A stretch of 64,000 nucleotides of DNA from Falsiroseomonas sp051860665 (GCF_051860665.1 NZ_JBHYDM010000013.1:1-64000); one strand, 5' to 3'; numbered from the stretch's first letter, positions 51,300 to 60,259 are shown. Numbers and translations: made by a program. The notes: generated by a model from the letters alone, not told the origin.

Positions 51300-52733
51300 G
51301 TGGTCCACATCACCTCCCCCGCCTTCAAGGCGAATGCCGCCCGCGCTTTGGCCGATGCCGGGCTGCAGAAGGCGCTCGACCGCAGCAAGGGCACCTCGCA
51401 CGGCAAGCGCGCCGCCGCCGTCGCCGCCCTGCCGGAATTCGAGCGGCTGCGGGAGATCGGCCGCGACATCAAGAACCACACCCTCGCCAATCTGGATTTT
51501 TATCTCGAGGCCTATGCGGCCCAGGTCGAGCGGGCCGGCGGCACCGTCCACTGGTGCTCCACGGCGGATGAAGCCCGCGCGGCGGTGCTGAAGATCTGCC
51601 GCGACAAGGGCGCTCGCACGGTCACCAAGGGCAAGTCGATGATCTCGGAGGAGCTCGGCATCAACGAGCACCTGGAGGCCCATGGCATCGAGCCGGTGGA
51701 AACCGACCTCGGCGAATACATTCTTCAAATACGCAAGGAGCCGCCGAGCCACATCATCGGTCCGGCCTTTCACCTGAATCGCGAAGACTGGGAGCAGACG
51801 TTCCGCGAGATCCACACGGAGCTGCCGAAGGACCGCGTCTTCCATGAGCGCAGCGACATCATGGCGGAGGCACGTACAAAACTGCGGTCGCGCTTCCTGG
51901 CCGCCGATGTCGGCATCACCGGCGCCAATTTCCTCATCGCCGAGACCGGCTCCTCCGTCATCGTCACCAACGAAGGCAATGGCGACCTGACGCAGACCCT
52001 GCCGCGCACGCACATCGTGCTGGCCAGCATCGAAAAAGTCGTGCCGACGCTGGAGGATGCGACCAGCCTGCTGCGCCTGCTCGCGCGCTCCGCCACCGGC
52101 CAGGATTTTTCCGTCTATACAACCTTCTCCACCGGCATCCGGCGCGAAGGCGACCTGGATGGGCCGGAGGACTATCATGTGGTCCTGATCGACAACGGCC
52201 GGTCCAATATGATCGGCACCGATTTCCAGGAGATGCTGCGCTGCATCCGCTGCGCCGCCTGCATGAACCACTGCCCGGTCTATGGCGTCACCGGCGGGCA
52301 TGCCTATGGCTGGGTCTATCCCGGCCCCATGGGCAGCGTGCTGACGCCGACGCTGATCGGCATCGACAAGGCCGGCAACCTGCCCAACGCCAGCACCTTC
52401 TGCGGCAAATGCGAGAGCGTCTGCCCGGTGAAGATCCCGCTGCCGAAGCTGATGCGGCATTGGCGGGAACGGGAGTTCGAGCGGCATCTGACGCCGCAAT
52501 CCGTCCGCTCCGGCCTCGGCCTCTGGGCCTGGTTCGCCAGGCGGCCCGCGGCCTACCGCCTGGCGACGAAGCTTGGCATCGGCGCGCTGGGCCTGCTCGG
52601 CCGCGGCAAGGGCGCCTTCAAGTCGCTGCCGCTGGCCGGCGGCTGGACCGCGGGGCGGGACCTGCCGGCGCCCGAACCGGGCGGCACCTTCATGGCCCGC
52701 TACAAGGCCCAGCAGCGGAGCGCCCGCCGATGA
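51300..52733 (+). CDS. lutB: L-lactate oxidation iron-sulfur protein LutB/LldF type
   Basis: A 477-residue protein. The N-terminal LUD region contains DKGARTVTKGKSMISEELGIN and GITGANFLIAETGSSVIVTNEGNGD. Two ferredoxin-type clusters follow: CIRCAACMNHCPVYG and CGKCESVCPVKIPLP. The C-terminal DUF3390-like tail is present. It transfers electrons from lactate with LutA and LutC. Start is GTG 51300. Its stop overlaps the next small ORF (ATGA). lutA is encoded elsewhere (43.2-44.0 kb). Confidence 0.95.
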   Translation: MVHITSPAFKANAARALADAGLQKALDRSKGTSHGKRAAAVAALPEFERLREIGRDIKNHTLANLDFYLEAYAAQVERAGGTVHWCSTADEARAAVLKICRDKGARTVTKGKSMISEELGINEHLEAHGIEPVETDLGEYILQIRKEPPSHIIGPAFHLNREDWEQTFREIHTELPKDRVFHERSDIMAEARTKLRSRFLAADVGITGANFLIAETGSSVIVTNEGNGDLTQTLPRTHIVLASIEKVVPTLEDATSLLRLLARSATGQDFSVYTTFSTGIRREGDLDGPEDYHVVLIDNGRSNMIGTDFQEMLRCIRCAACMNHCPVYGVTGGHAYGWVYPGPMGSVLTPTLIGIDKAGNLPNASTFCGKCESVCPVKIPLPKLMRHWREREFERHLTPQSVRSGLGLWAWFARRPAAYRLATKLGIGALGLLGRGKGAFKSLPLAGGWTAGRDLPAPEPGGTFMARYKAQQRSARR

Positions 52734-52975
52734 CCCGCGACCAGATGCCCCCGGCGGGCGAGGAGGCGGAGCGCATCCACGGCTACCGCTTCCCGGACCA
52801 GCGCGCCCCCGCCCGCACCGCCCCGCGCCCCACCGGCACGCTGGAGGAAATCTACGCCCGCATCGATGCGGACACCCCCGCCGCCCGGCTGAACGAGGAT
52901 CTGGACCGGATCGAGGACGCCCTGGCGAAACTGGAACAGGCGGTGCGTGAGGCCATGGAGGCCGAGCAGCCATGA
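52730..52975 (+). CDS. Small protein between lutB and lutC
   Basis: An 81-residue frame overlapping lutB (ATGA) and lutC (ATGA) by four bases each. The first half contains EEAERIHGYRFPDQRAPAR; the second is a predicted amphipathic coiled coil rich in Glu/Ala/Leu (LEEIYARIDADTPAARLNED and onward). The tight coupling suggests an accessory role in the Lut complex. No named family. Confidence 0.75.
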   Translation: MTRDQMPPAGEEAERIHGYRFPDQRAPARTAPRPTGTLEEIYARIDADTPAARLNEDLDRIEDALAKLEQAVREAMEAEQP

Positions 52976-53739
52976 GCAGGGACGCCATCCTGGGCGCCAT
53001 CCGGCGCGGCCTGAAGCGCGGCCCGCTGCCGGCCGACCAGCAGGCCATGCTGGCCGGGCGCATCGCGACGCATCCGCGCCACCTGATCCCCGCCCGGTCC
53101 CGCCTGCCGCGCGCCGAGCAGATCGCGCTGTTCATCCGCAATGTCGAGAAGGAATTCGGCACGGTCGAGCGCGTGCCGGACCATGCCGCCATCCCCGCCG
53201 CCGTGGCGGACTACCTGGCCGCCCAGAACCTGCCGTCCCGCATCGTCATGGCGCCGCATCCCGACCTCACCGGCATCGACTGGTCCACCCGCCCGATGCT
53301 GGAGCGGGAGGCGCGCCGCGCCGAGGCCTCGGACGCCGTCTCGCTCCAGCATGCCTGGGCCGGCATCGCCGAGACCGGCACGCTGGTGCTGCCCTCCGCC
53401 GCCACCCGCCCCACCACGCTGAACCTGCTGCCCGACACGGAAATCGCCGTGCTGCGCGCCTCCGACGTGGTCGGCGCCTATGAGGAGGCCTGGGACCGGC
53501 TGCGGGCCGGGGCGCCGGATGCGCTGACCGGCGGCTTCATGCCGCGCAATATCATGCTGGTCACCGGCCCCTCCCGCTCCGCCGATATCGAGCAGACGCT
53601 GGAGCTCGGCGCGCATGGCCCGCGCCGCCTGCATATCCTGCTGGTGGAGGACGAGCCGGCGCCGCGGATGGAAAGCCCCGCCGAGGCGCGGGCGGAGGCC
53701 ACCACCCAGCCGGGCGCCCCCGCCGCGCCAGGCGATTGA
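52972..53739 (+). CDS. lutC: LutC/YkgG-type LUD-domain protein
   Basis: A 255-residue LUD-domain protein, third component of L-lactate oxidation. LQHAWAGIAETGTLVLPS and the terminal GPSRSADIEQTLELGAHGP with RRLHILLVEDE are the family signatures. A variable Pro/Ala tail follows. It starts inside the stop of the small ORF and lies just upstream of an Smr-domain gene. Confidence 0.93.
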   Translation: MSRDAILGAIRRGLKRGPLPADQQAMLAGRIATHPRHLIPARSRLPRAEQIALFIRNVEKEFGTVERVPDHAAIPAAVADYLAAQNLPSRIVMAPHPDLTGIDWSTRPMLEREARRAEASDAVSLQHAWAGIAETGTLVLPSAATRPTTLNLLPDTEIAVLRASDVVGAYEEAWDRLRAGAPDALTGGFMPRNIMLVTGPSRSADIEQTLELGAHGPRRLHILLVEDEPAPRMESPAEARAEATTQPGAPAAPGD

Positions 53740-53747
53740 GACCGGCC

Positions 53748-54302
53748 ATGCGCGAAAAGCGGCTGAACCAGGCCGATCTCGCGCTCTGGCGCGCCTTCAC
53801 CGCGGAGATCCGGCCGCTCTTCGGCCATCAGCGCCCGCCGGCGCCGCCCGCGCCTGCGGCCGCACCGGCGCCGGAGCCGCCGGCCCAGCGCGCCATCGCG
53901 CCGGCTGCCCTAAAACCGGCCAAGCCGCTGCCACCTCCCGAGATCCGGGTGGGGGAGGTGCCGGGCGGCCTGGACCGCAAGCGCTGGCAGGCGCTGCGCC
54001 GCGGCGATATGCGGGCGGAGCGCACGCTGGACCTGCATGGGCGGCGGGTGGCGGAGGCGCATCTGGTTTTTCGCGCCTTCCTGCACCGCGCCGCGGCGGA
54101 GGGCGTGAGGACCGTGACGGTGGTGACCGGCAAAGGCCCGCAGCCGGAAGGCGGCATTTTGCAGCGCGAGCTGCCGCATTGGCTGAACGACCCCGACATG
54201 CGTCCCCTGGTGCTGGGCGCCGCGCATCCGCACCCGACCAATTCCGGCGCCGTGAACCTGCTGCTGCGCCGCCGCCGCACCAACGGGACCGCGAAACGGT
54301 GA
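53748..54302 (+). CDS. Smr-domain (MutS2-like) putative endonuclease
   Basis: A 184-residue protein. After a Pro/Ala-rich linker comes an Smr domain with LDLHGRRVAEAHLVF, VVTGKGPQPEGGIL and the closing GAVNLLLRRRR. LDLHG and TGxG are the diagnostic Smr motifs; such domains act as nucleases on DNA or stalled-ribosome mRNA. ATG 53748 is 8 bp after lutC; an in-frame TTG at 53736 overlaps lutC. The stop overlaps the XRE gene. Confidence 0.88.
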   Translation: MREKRLNQADLALWRAFTAEIRPLFGHQRPPAPPAPAAAPAPEPPAQRAIAPAALKPAKPLPPPEIRVGEVPGGLDRKRWQALRRGDMRAERTLDLHGRRVAEAHLVFRAFLHRAAAEGVRTVTVVTGKGPQPEGGILQRELPHWLNDPDMRPLVLGAAHPHPTNSGAVNLLLRRRRTNGTAKR

Positions 54303-54697
54303 CCCCCTTCGGCGCCCGGCTGCGCATGCTGCGACGCCAGCGCCGGGTGACGCTGAAGGAGATGGCGACGCATCTCCAGGTCTCCTCCGCCTATCTCTCG
54401 GCGCTCGAGCACGGCCATCGCGGAAGGCCCTCGGCCGGGCTGGTGCACCAGGTGAACGAGTTCTTCGGCCTGATCTGGGACCAGGCGGAGGAATTGTCCG
54501 AGCTGGCGAAACTGTCCCATCCGCGCGTCACGCTGGACACGGCGGGGCTGACGCCGGAGGCGACGGCGCTGGCCAACCGGCTGGCGGAGGGCATCCACCG
54601 GCTGAGCCCCCAGACGGTGGCCGCCATGCACGGGCTTTTGGATCGGGAAGTGCCGGCGGGGGAGAAGCCGCGGCTGCGAAGGGCGGCGGGGCGGTAG
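54299..54697 (+). CDS. XRE-family helix-turn-helix regulator
   Basis: A 132-residue protein. FGARLRMLRRQRRVTLKEMA followed by QVSSAYLSALEHGHRGRPS is a full HTH_XRE domain (about residues 4-60). The C-terminal half is helical and could bind a ligand or dimerise. GTG 54299 overlaps the smr stop (GTGA). It ends the lutB-lutC-smr operon and could regulate it; this is inference. Confidence 0.9.
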   Translation: MTPFGARLRMLRRQRRVTLKEMATHLQVSSAYLSALEHGHRGRPSAGLVHQVNEFFGLIWDQAEELSELAKLSHPRVTLDTAGLTPEATALANRLAEGIHRLSPQTVAAMHGLLDREVPAGEKPRLRRAAGR

Positions 54698-54699
54698 CC

Positions 54700-54768
54700 T
54701 GCCCCCACCCCGACCCTCCCCTGCGAAGCGGGGGAGGGAGGGGCCCGCGAAGCGGGAGGGTGGGGGCA
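54700..54768. repeat. Nested palindrome, REP-like intergenic element
   Basis: Outer arms TGCCCCCACCC (54700-54710) and GGGTGGGGGCA (54758-54768) enclose two inner hairpins, CCCTCCCC...GGGGAGGG around TGCGAAGC and CCCGC-GAA-GCGGG. It fills the gap between two convergent genes. The GCGAAGCGGG core occurs twice. The shape fits a dispersed palindromic repeat that also terminates transcription. Confidence 0.65.
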
Positions 54769-54777
54769 AGCGCCACC

Positions 54778-55827
54778 CTACCGCGCATGCCCCTCCCGCA
54801 GCAGCACCGTCAGCTGCCGGAAATCCAGCCCCTCCAGCAAATCATCGGCGCTCAGGCTGCTGCCCCACATCGCCTCCAGCACCGCCACCGCCGCCTGGGT
54901 CAGCGGCATGGCCACGCCCCGCGCCGCGGCCAGGCGCAGCCACAGCGCCAGGCCGTAGGTCACGCTGACCGCCAGATGCGCCGCATCCAGCCCGCGCAGC
55001 CCGGGCGTGGGCCGGGCAGCCGCCAGGGCGCGGGCCATCACCGGCAGCGGGCCCTGCGGCACGCCGCCGATGCGATGCAGCCCCGCGGCCAGGCTCGGCA
55101 CCGCATGGCCATAGGCACCGGCCAGTTCCAGCCGCTCCGCATCCAGCCGCTCCGCCAGGCGGCAGATGGCGGGTGTCATGCGGCCGTGCTGGTCCCAATC
55201 CTCCCCGGCCTCGATGCGGGTGACATTGCCCAGGGCGAGGGCCGCCTGCAGCACCGGCTCATGCGCCGCCAGCGCCGCGCCCAGCGCATCGCCCAGCGGC
55301 ACGAAGTCCATGCCGAACAGGTCCTGGCACAGGCGCGACAGCGGCGCGGCGGCGGCCGCGGGAATGCTGGCCAGCTCCACCCGCTCCGGCAGCGCCAGGA
55401 TGCGCAGCTCATCCCCCGCCAGGCGTTCCGCCACCACCGGTGGCGTCGCCATGGCGCCGATGGGGGCGCGGCGGCCGGCGCGCGCCAGCAGCCGGTCCAG
55501 CAGCAGGGGGGCGAGGGAATGGCTGGGCGCCAGCAGCACCGGCACGCCCTCCGCCAGCATCGGCACGATCCGCCGCAGCACCGGCCCCAGCACATGCGGC
55601 GGGACGCTGACCAGCACGGCATCCGCCCCGGCCAGGGCGCGGGAGACATCGACGGCCACATCCACCCGCGCGGTGCCGGACAGCACGCCCTGCACCGCCA
55701 GGCTGCTGCCGATGCCATGCGTGCCGCCGCCACGCGGCGACCAGAGCGCCGCCTGATGCCCCCGGCTGACCGCGAGCGCCGCCGCCCCCGGCCCCACGGC
55801 ACCCGCCCCCAGGACTGCCAGGCGCAT
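54778..55827 (-). CDS. NAD(P)-dependent octopine/nopaline dehydrogenase-family oxidoreductase
   Basis: A 349-residue two-domain oxidoreductase. The N-terminal Rossmann motif is MRLAVLGAGAVGPGAAALA; LAGADAVLVSVPPHVLGPVL follows. The C-terminal helical domain contains EPVLQAALALGNVTRIEAGE and ERLDAERLELAGAYG, which resembles the octopine dehydrogenase domain (conserved catalytic His region, LDxER). Opine dehydrogenases reductively join amino acids to 2-oxo acids. Ketopantoate reductase or glycerol-3-phosphate dehydrogenase relatives are alternatives. No biosynthetic partner is adjacent. Confidence 0.75.
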   Translation of the reverse strand: MRLAVLGAGAVGPGAAALAVSRGHQAALWSPRGGGTHGIGSSLAVQGVLSGTARVDVAVDVSRALAGADAVLVSVPPHVLGPVLRRIVPMLAEGVPVLLAPSHSLAPLLLDRLLARAGRRAPIGAMATPPVVAERLAGDELRILALPERVELASIPAAAAAPLSRLCQDLFGMDFVPLGDALGAALAAHEPVLQAALALGNVTRIEAGEDWDQHGRMTPAICRLAERLDAERLELAGAYGHAVPSLAAGLHRIGGVPQGPLPVMARALAAARPTPGLRGLDAAHLAVSVTYGLALWLRLAAARGVAMPLTQAAVAVLEAMWGSSLSADDLLEGLDFRQLTVLLREGHAR

Positions 55828-56070
55828 GCGGGGTCAGGCCGGGTGGCGCGGCGCGGCGCGGCGCCGGCGGCGGGGCGGGAGGAGGATCATGAAGGGGACC
55901 TTAACAGAGGCTTGCGCGGTTCCGCACCCTGCCGTGACCCGCCGCGCCACACAACGCAGCCGTCACCCGCACCACCCCCGCAACAAAAGTTGCGGAGCGG
56001 GCGCGGTGTTCACGGGATGGTCGCGAAGCCTTCATTGCCCTGCCTTGGATCGCGGTCTTAATGCTTGTCC

Positions 56071-57024
56071 ATGCAGGCCACCGCACGACTGACCGCCCCC
56101 GAGGTGCTGCGCCCGCGCAAGCCGCTGCGGCGCAAGCCCATCCAGTTCTCCGCCTCGGACCCGGAAGGGCTCTGGGGCGATGTGCTGGGCGTCCGGCCGC
56201 TCGGCGGTCGCTTCCGGGCGGTGCGGCGGCTTGTCTCGCTGCTGCTCTGGACGCTGGTCGCCATCCCCATCCAGGCCCTGCTGGTGGCGCTGCCGGGCCG
56301 CGGCCATATCGCCTTCGCCCGGGTCTATCACCGCACGCTCTGCGCCCTGATGGGCCTGCGCATACAGGTGGTGGGAGAGCCGGCGCGGCAGGGGCCCGTG
56401 CTCTTCGTCGCGAACCATTCCTCCTGGCTCGATGTGCTGGTGCTCGGCGCGACGCTGGAGGCGAGCTTCGTCGGCAAGTCGGAGATCGAGGGCTGGCCGC
56501 TGATCCGCACGGTCGCAAAACTCGGCCGCACCGTCTTCGTCAGTCGCAAGCGCACCGGCACGAAGGGGGAGGCGGATGCCATCCGCACGCGCCTCGCGGG
56601 CGGCGACAGCCTGATCCTGTTCCCGGAAGGCACCACCAGCGATGGCGGCCGCGTGCTGCCCTTCCGCAGCGCCTTCCTCTCGGTGGCCGACAGCGCCCGG
56701 CTGGTGCAGCCGGTCTCCGTGGTCTTCGACCGCCTCGGCGGCCTGCCGGCCTGCCGCCGCGACCGGCCACTCTTCGCCTGGTATGGCGATACCGACATCC
56801 TGACGCATTTCTGGCGCCTGGCGCGGCGCCCTGGCGGGCGGGCGACCATCATCCTGCATGCGCCGCTGGACGCCAGCGAATGGCCGGACCGCAAGGCGCT
56901 GACGGCGGCCTGCGCCGGGGTGGTGGCGGAATCCTGCGCCACGCTGCGGCAGAACCGCCCCGCCCAGCCGCTGCGCGCCCCCGCCCCGCCCCGGCCGCGC
57001 CCGGCCGAACGGCTGCCCGTTTGA
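56071..57024 (+). CDS. plsC: 1-acyl-sn-glycerol-3-phosphate acyltransferase
   Basis: A 317-residue membrane acyltransferase. After a basic N terminus and a hydrophobic segment (LVSLLLWTLVAIPIQALLV) come the catalytic ANHSSWLD (HX4D) and FPEGTTSDGGRVLPF. It makes phosphatidic acid from lysophosphatidic acid. ATG 56071 has no ribosome site; a TTG at 56065 is alternative. TTGCCC (56035-56040) and CTTAAT (56057-56062) look like a promoter so close that the mRNA could be almost leaderless. It precedes miaB by 192 bp, a common alphaproteobacterial order. Confidence 0.92.
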   Translation: MQATARLTAPEVLRPRKPLRRKPIQFSASDPEGLWGDVLGVRPLGGRFRAVRRLVSLLLWTLVAIPIQALLVALPGRGHIAFARVYHRTLCALMGLRIQVVGEPARQGPVLFVANHSSWLDVLVLGATLEASFVGKSEIEGWPLIRTVAKLGRTVFVSRKRTGTKGEADAIRTRLAGGDSLILFPEGTTSDGGRVLPFRSAFLSVADSARLVQPVSVVFDRLGGLPACRRDRPLFAWYGDTDILTHFWRLARRPGGRATIILHAPLDASEWPDRKALTAACAGVVAESCATLRQNRPAQPLRAPAPPRPRPAERLPV

Positions 57025-57216
57025 CGCATCGGGCGGCCCCCGCCTGCGCTTCCCGCTTGACCCGGCGCGGCGCCATCCCGCAGCCTGCCTTCGTGGTGCA
57101 AAAGACCTTCCCGGCCGCGGGCCGGAAGCGCCTCGCTTGACCCGGGCGCGCTGCCTGCGCAAATCCCCCGCTTCCCTCCGCCCGGCCCAGGGCGGGGCGG
57201 CGGAGTATGGCCCGGA

Positions 57217-58635
57217 ATGAAGCCTGACAATCTGGACCGGCCTGGCCCCCCCAGGCGGTTGTTCATCCGCAGCTGGGGCTGCCAGATGAACGTCTATGAC
57301 AGCGGCCGCATGGCCGATGTGCTGGCCCCGCTCGGCTATGCGCCGACCGAGACGCCCGAGGATGCGGATATGGTGGTGCTGAATACCTGCCATATCCGGG
57401 AGAAGGCGAGCGAGAAGCTGTTTTCCGAGCTCGGCCGGCTGCGCGTGCTGAAGCAGGCGAAGGAACAGTCGGGCCAGCGCATGATCCTGGCCGTCGCCGG
57501 CTGCGTCGCCCAGGCGGAAGGCGCCGAGATCACCGCCCGCGCCCCCTATGTCGACCTGGTGCTGGGCCCGCAGAGCTACCACCGGCTGCCCGAAATGGTG
57601 GCCCGCATCAGCCGCGCCACCGGCTCCGTCATCGAGACCGATTTTCCGGCCGAGCAGAAATTCGACTTCCTGCCGGATTCCACCACGCCCCAGGGCGTCA
57701 CCGCCTTCCTCACCATCCAGGAAGGCTGCGACAAGTTCTGTTCCTTCTGCGTCGTGCCCTATACGCGCGGTGCCGAATATTCGCGCAGCGCCAGCGCCGT
57801 GCTGGCGGAGGCGAAGCGCCTGGTGGCCCAGGGCGCGCGGGAAATCGCCCTCCTCGGGCAGAATGTGAATGCCTGGCATGGGGAGGGGCTTTCGGGCGGC
57901 ATCTGGTCGCTCGACCGGCTGCTGCTGGAACTGGCGGAAATCCCGGGCCTCGCCCGGCTGCGCTACACCACCAGCCATCCGCGCGACATGGACGATGCGC
58001 TGATCGCCGCCCATGGCCGCATCCCGCAGCTGATGCCCTTCCTGCACCTGCCGGTGCAATCGGGCTCGGACCGCATGCTCGCCGCCATGAACCGCGGCCA
58101 CAAGGCGGATCTCTACCGTCGCATCGCCGACAAGCTGCGCGAGGCGCGGCCCGACATCGCGCTCTCCTCCGACTTCATCGCCGGCCATCCCGGCGAGTCC
58201 GAGGCGGACCACCAGGCCACCCTGAAGCTGATCCAGGATGTCGGCTTCGCCCTGGCCTATTCCTTCAAATACTCCGCCCGCCCCGGCACCCCGGCGGCGA
58301 CCGCCGGGCTGCAGGTGGCGGAGGCGGAGAAGGATCGCCGCCTGCAGGAAATCCAGGCCCTGCTGCGGGAACAGCAGGATGCCTTCAACCGTTCCTGCGT
58401 GGGGCGCGTCTGCGAGGTCCTGGTCACCGGCGCCGGCCGGCATGAAGGCCAGTTCGCCGGCCGCTCGCCCTGGCTGCAGCCGGTGCATGGGCTTGGTTCG
58501 GCGGCCCTGACGGGCCAGATGGTGAAGGCCACCGTCACCGCCGCCCTGCCCAATTCGCTATCCGTCCGCCTCGAGGGGAATGAGGCGCTCGGTCCTCCGT
58601 CGCAAACGCCCCGTCAGGAGAAGGCCGCCGCTTGA
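57217..58635 (+). CDS. miaB: tRNA-2-methylthio-N6-dimethylallyladenosine synthase
   Basis: A 472-residue radical-SAM methylthiotransferase. The N-terminal cluster domain has SWGCQMNVYDS, NTCHIREKA and AGCVAQAEG. The radical-SAM cysteines are in CDKFCSFCVVPYTRG. A TRAM domain closes the protein (about residues 385-450). It adds the methylthio group to i6A37 of tRNAs. The stop overlaps the phoH start. Confidence 0.97.
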   Translation: MKPDNLDRPGPPRRLFIRSWGCQMNVYDSGRMADVLAPLGYAPTETPEDADMVVLNTCHIREKASEKLFSELGRLRVLKQAKEQSGQRMILAVAGCVAQAEGAEITARAPYVDLVLGPQSYHRLPEMVARISRATGSVIETDFPAEQKFDFLPDSTTPQGVTAFLTIQEGCDKFCSFCVVPYTRGAEYSRSASAVLAEAKRLVAQGAREIALLGQNVNAWHGEGLSGGIWSLDRLLLELAEIPGLARLRYTTSHPRDMDDALIAAHGRIPQLMPFLHLPVQSGSDRMLAAMNRGHKADLYRRIADKLREARPDIALSSDFIAGHPGESEADHQATLKLIQDVGFALAYSFKYSARPGTPAATAGLQVAEAEKDRRLQEIQALLREQQDAFNRSCVGRVCEVLVTGAGRHEGQFAGRSPWLQPVHGLGSAALTGQMVKATVTAALPNSLSVRLEGNEALGPPSQTPRQEKAAA

Positions 58636-59672
58636 ACACACCCCCCGCCGCGCTCAGCCTCCGCCCCCCGCCGCGCCCCGCGCCACCGCGCGACAACAAC
58701 ACGCAGCGTGTCGTCACCATGCAGTTCGACGACAACCAGCTGCTGCCGCTGCTCTATGGCGAGCACGACCGCAACCTGGCGCGGATGGAAATCCGCCTGG
58801 GCGTGCGGCTCGGCAGCCGGGGCAACCGCCTCACCATCACCGGCACGCCGGAGCGTGCCGATGTGGCGGAAGCGGCGCTGATGGCGCTGTGGCGAAGACT
58901 GCAGAAGGGGGAGCCGGTGGGCAGCGCGGAGGTGGAGGCGGCGATGCGCATGGCGGAGGGGGTGCAGGACAGCGACCCCCGCCTGCCCCTGCAGGACCTG
59001 CCGGCGATCCGCACCCGCAAGGGCGCCATCGCGCCCCGCACCCCGGCCCAGGCCGCCTATATCGACGCGCTGGCGCGCAGCGAGATGGTCTTCGGCGTCG
59101 GCCCCGCCGGCACCGGCAAGACCTATCTGGCCGTCGCCCAGGGCGTGGCCCTGCTGCAGGCCGGCCGTGTCGATCGCATCGTGCTGTCCCGCCCCGCGGT
59201 GGAAGCCGGCGAGAAGCTGGGCTACCTGCCCGGCGACCTGAAGGAGAAGGTCGATCCCTATCTCCGTCCCCTCTACGACGCGCTGCACGACATGATGCCC
59301 GCGGAACAACTGACCCGCCGCATGGCGGCCGGGGAGATCGAGGTGGCGCCGCTCGCCTTCATGCGCGGCCGCACCCTCGCCCATTGCTACGCCATCCTGG
59401 ACGAGGCCCAGAACACCACCGCGGCGCAAATGAAGATGTTCCTGACCCGGATGGGCGAGGGCAGCCGCATGGTCATCACCGGCGACCCCACCCAGGTGGA
59501 CCTGCCGCCCGGCCAGCGGTCGGGCCTCGCCGAGGCGCTCTCGATCCTGGGAGGGGTGGAGGGCATCACCGTGGCGAGATTTGCCGAGGAGGATGTGGTA
59601 AGGCATCCCCTCGTGGCGCGGATCGTCGCCGCCTATGGGCGCATGGACCAGGCGGCGCGCGCGCGTGGATGA
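58632..59672 (+). CDS. PhoH-like ATPase
   Basis: A 346-residue PhoH-family protein. FDDNQLLPLLYGEHDRNLAR is the usual N-terminal region. Walker A is GPAGTGKTYLA, Walker B CYAILDEAQNTT, and FLTRMGEGSRMVITGDPTQ follows. It is probably an RNA-linked ATPase working with YbeY. TTG 58632 overlaps the miaB stop (TTGA); an in-frame ATG at 58719 would cut into the conserved start region, so the TTG is preferred. Confidence 0.93.
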   Translation: MNTPPAALSLRPPPRPAPPRDNNTQRVVTMQFDDNQLLPLLYGEHDRNLARMEIRLGVRLGSRGNRLTITGTPERADVAEAALMALWRRLQKGEPVGSAEVEAAMRMAEGVQDSDPRLPLQDLPAIRTRKGAIAPRTPAQAAYIDALARSEMVFGVGPAGTGKTYLAVAQGVALLQAGRVDRIVLSRPAVEAGEKLGYLPGDLKEKVDPYLRPLYDALHDMMPAEQLTRRMAAGEIEVAPLAFMRGRTLAHCYAILDEAQNTTAAQMKMFLTRMGEGSRMVITGDPTQVDLPPGQRSGLAEALSILGGVEGITVARFAEEDVVRHPLVARIVAAYGRMDQAARARG

Positions 59673-59731
59673 GTTGTTCGGCGAAGGCGGCCCCCCCAAG
59701 GGCCGCCGGCGCCGGGGGCAGTTGGAGAGCG

Positions 59732-60259
59732 ATGGAACCGTTAAGTAGACGTCCCGACCCGGGCGCAAATGCCGGGGCCGGGATGCCGGGCGGGATTGCG
59801 GGCATTACCGTGGTCCTTGCCACCCAGGGATGGCGCGCCGCCGTGCACCGGCCGGAGGCGCTGGCCCGCCGTGCCGTGGCCGCGGCGCTGCGGGAGGCCG
59901 GTGCCGAAGGCGCCGTCACCGTGCTGCTGACCGATGATGCGGAGGTCAAGCGCCTCAACACCGGTCACCGCGACAAGGCCAAGCCGACCAATGTGCTGTC
60001 CTTTCCAGGCGGCATGCCGGGGCATCTGGGCGATATCGCCCTCGCCCTCGGCGTGGTGCGGCGCGAGGCGCGGGAGGCGGGGCGCCGCCCGGCCGATCAC
60101 CTCGCGCATCTGGTGGCGCATGGCGCGCTGCACCTCGTGGGGCACGACCATCTGGAAGCCGGCGAGGCACGCCGCATGGAACAGGCGGAGGCGCGCGTGA
60201 TGCGCCGCCTCGGCCGCCCCAACCCCTGGAAGGAGGGCCGGGGACGGCCAGCGACATGA
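59732..60259 (+). CDS. ybeY: Endoribonuclease YbeY (rRNA maturation factor)
   Basis: A 175-residue YbeY. The zinc motif HGALHLVGHDHLEAGEA corresponds to the family HGxLHLxGxDH. VTVLLTDDAEVKRLN and KPTNVLSFPGG are typical. It processes 16S rRNA ends and takes part in ribosome quality control. GGAG lies 5 nt before ATG 59732. A longer start, ATG 59669, overlaps the phoH stop (ATGA) in frame and cannot be excluded. Confidence 0.94.
   Translation: MEPLSRRPDPGANAGAGMPGGIAGITVVLATQGWRAAVHRPEALARRAVAAALREAGAEGAVTVLLTDDAEVKRLNTGHRDKAKPTNVLSFPGGMPGHLGDIALALGVVRREAREAGRRPADHLAHLVAHGALHLVGHDHLEAGEARRMEQAEARVMRRLGRPNPWKEGRGRPAT

Noticed and set aside
55889..56092. Short plus-strand ORF with a GGGAGGAGG site between the opine-dehydrogenase-like gene and plsC
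   Set aside because: The product is His/Arg/Pro-rich with no recognisable feature and overlaps the plsC start. It looks like a chance frame, despite the good ribosome site.
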